Assembly: GCA_035628505.1 (NCBI GenBank)
Contig: DASPJR010000220.1
Location: forward strand, 1 to 64,000
Reading direction: 5' to 3'
DNA: 64,000 nucleotides
DNA from: DASPJR01 sp035628505
GTDB lineage: Bacteria; Planctomycetota; SZUA-567; H5-PLA8
Position numbers and translations under genes: made by a program
The notes under the pieces: generated by a model
What the model was told of the DNA's origin: nothing
Seen by the model: the letters and a program-made list of their open reading frames with translations, nothing else
Database searches by the model: none
Shown: one piece after another, positions 63,801 through 64,000 of the stretch
Layout: each line of letters begins with the position of its first letter
Position numbering within the stretch: the first letter of the stretch is position 1

Positions 63801-64000
63801 CCCAGCCGAAGAGGTCGTAGATTTCTTCTTCCAGCTGCAGCTTGAAAATTTCGTTGACCTGCTGCTCCGTGCAGTGATTCAGCGCTATGAGCGCCGCGCC
63901 GGCGCTTTCGTGTGTTTCATTCACGCGCTGCCGCGCTGAATTCATCTGGATAATGTTGATGATGCCGCGAGCGTAAAAAATTTCTGGCGTGAGGAGTACC
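60853..64000 (-). CDS. DUF4388/TPR/PQQ-propeller membrane protein (5' end outside the window)
   Basis: The frame remains open to the right edge (VLLTPEIFYARGIINIIQ before the Met at 63945), so the true start lies beyond 64000. The visible part of more than 1040 residues has, in order, the end of a DUF4388-type domain (ALNHCTEQQVNEIFKLQLEE, then YDLFGWEKANFEF), TPR repeats (YRRVLALSSKHIKAHEQLAA, LIELLLQDNQKDAAGHQLEL), one membrane segment (AVFAMVFIAVVGLAGAIVAF, about 62700-62780), a helical coiled-coil region, a PEGA-like piece (VKVYLDTRWFGTVQVGG) and a C-terminal PQQ-type beta-propeller (VLYVGTSDGSLLQI, VVYDGDIVIAADDGVIYLF, VYFGTDKGRLYSVDAESG). DUF4388 is often found in signalling proteins of soil and PVC bacteria, and the propeller should be extracytoplasmic. 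Its role is not clear. Confidence 0.75.
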   Translation of the reverse strand, partial: VLLTPEIFYARGIINIIQMNSARQRVNETHESAGAALIALNHCTEQQVNEIFKLQLEEEIYDLFGWEKANFEFNEGSPQESLFIGQISTGKGPSLPISHLIMEAARRVDEWDRLKKQISSFKEIYCMDLAARKAIESGEMETDPVEKRVASLIDCARDVEDIILDSNLFKFEVLTALSSFLQSSLIRPAAVSELTVAEQECMRSDMPKRRVKVLERILALGGENAKIRRELAESLARDNQIDKACIHYTVLAEAEQQAGREEAALDLYRRVLALSSKHIKAHEQLAAIYAKRGQKREAFVHYQELFETFRDQNHLPQARTAAAAAVDCDPSHIDLRNALIELLLQDNQKDAAGHQLELLGDFAGKNGNVKLAVDAYRRAMHLRPANKNLKKKLNDVMLTKEDRLARKRKAVFAMVFIAVVGLAGAIVAFKEHLNWQAYSVAERSALELQVEASKLEADKKYKEAGGRYSQAAETYLPLAKIFSPVLGFNKKATAQIAQLQEMAKAAENSAVKYREELSRKAELSRENADNAMKAKRVFEAVELYQNVLDNDAASEKARFQAEKGKAEAQAIIDRLKQGKEKVTAAKPDQVFASVEEEYSYKLAFMNEFRGYPDVKVSEIEMPVMVKPNINDVKVYLDTRWFGTVQVGGTREANTFRYSAGEPHKFEFRKDGFKTQVLSTSELRSSIFNLKMERDPALRVDLRSSMPADAYLSGEPLMAGNVLYVGTSDGSLLQINSIATNMSVKEFKAAPTGSLNMEVYGPLNLVKREGKSDLIVFCTKAGDCFGVDTATMKQVWSQKGKGRDLTAKPSVLRLPLLANASILAVPLEKKLLLYDCETGLPVSGGAIDFAAGITSSVTGIDNDSMVLAGCQDGKLRGVSLKTQVAREWTPNPEALSLRSKPVVYDGDIVIAADDGVIYLFKLAKNNFEYRVVLENAGPFVCEPLIVRKRIYAGTVDKDGFWCADLGTRQRLWKVQDNDIGDVRHKPAVLEKAVYFGTDKGRLYSVDAESGAIRWVYQFESNKAIIGSPMVSGKRVYAISRDGKVLGFDE

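Overview
The window most likely comes from a member of the Planctomycetes-Verrucomicrobia (PVC) group or a close ally. This rests on gene content: two planctomycete-type cytochrome/DUF1549/DUF1553 proteins each paired with a DUF1501 protein, a formylglycine-type sulfatase, ECF sigma factors with unusual partners, large secreted PKD, NHL and FN3 proteins, and a TPR-bearing C-terminus at the left edge. The DNA is moderately GC-rich and genes are packed in short operons, several with ATGA stop/start overlaps. No CRISPR array, rRNA, transposase or recognisable integrase was seen; one tRNA gene (Arg, anticodon CCU) is present.

Region 1 (1-17 kb). After the end of a TPR protein and a secreted alpha/beta hydrolase, a six-gene minus-strand locus runs from about 16.87 kb down to 1.99 kb. 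In transcription order it encodes a soluble unknown protein (with an in-frame TAG at codon 3), a secreted or membrane vWA/PKD protein, a 1112-residue tubulin/FtsZ-like GTPase, a 731-residue membrane protein, a 1439-residue membrane protein joining a helicase-like P-loop NTPase to a transglutaminase-like domain, and a 166-residue unknown protein. This looks like one dedicated membrane-associated machine and is the best candidate for an undescribed system.

Region 2 (17-26 kb). Two plus-strand unknown genes face a minus-strand operon across a shared terminator hairpin. That operon encodes an ECF sigma factor, a FecR-domain protein and a secreted DUF5060-type glycoside hydrolase. The FecR protein and the hydrolase share an uncharacterised domain of about 115 residues. 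A divergent sulfatase gene and tRNA-Arg(CCU) follow.

Region 3 (26-39 kb). A plus-strand cassette encodes a membrane-tethered ECF sigma factor, a DUF2892 protein, a FeeM-like N-acyl amino acid synthase, a ThiF/E1-like adenylating enzyme, a nitroreductase-like flavoprotein and a DevBCA/MacAB-like ABC exporter. It reads as a compact biosynthesis-and-export cluster for an acylated small molecule. A convergent gene encodes a secreted double NHL-propeller protein. The segment lies between tRNA-Arg and a 22-base imperfect copy of that tRNA's 3' end, so it may be a genomic island.

Region 4 (39.5-57.7 kb). A GntR/FCD regulator with a perfect palindrome in its leader heads an eleven-gene plus-strand catabolic operon. 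It holds two DUF1549/DUF1553 plus DUF1501 pairs, two enolase-superfamily dehydratases, an AstE/AspA-type deacylase, an MFS transporter, a secreted esterase and an MlrC protein. The first DUF1549 gene is cut by a Trp-to-TAG nonsense codon.

Region 5 (57.7-64 kb). Minus-strand genes encode HtpG, MtnA and a large DUF4388/TPR/PEGA-like/PQQ-propeller protein that runs off the right edge.
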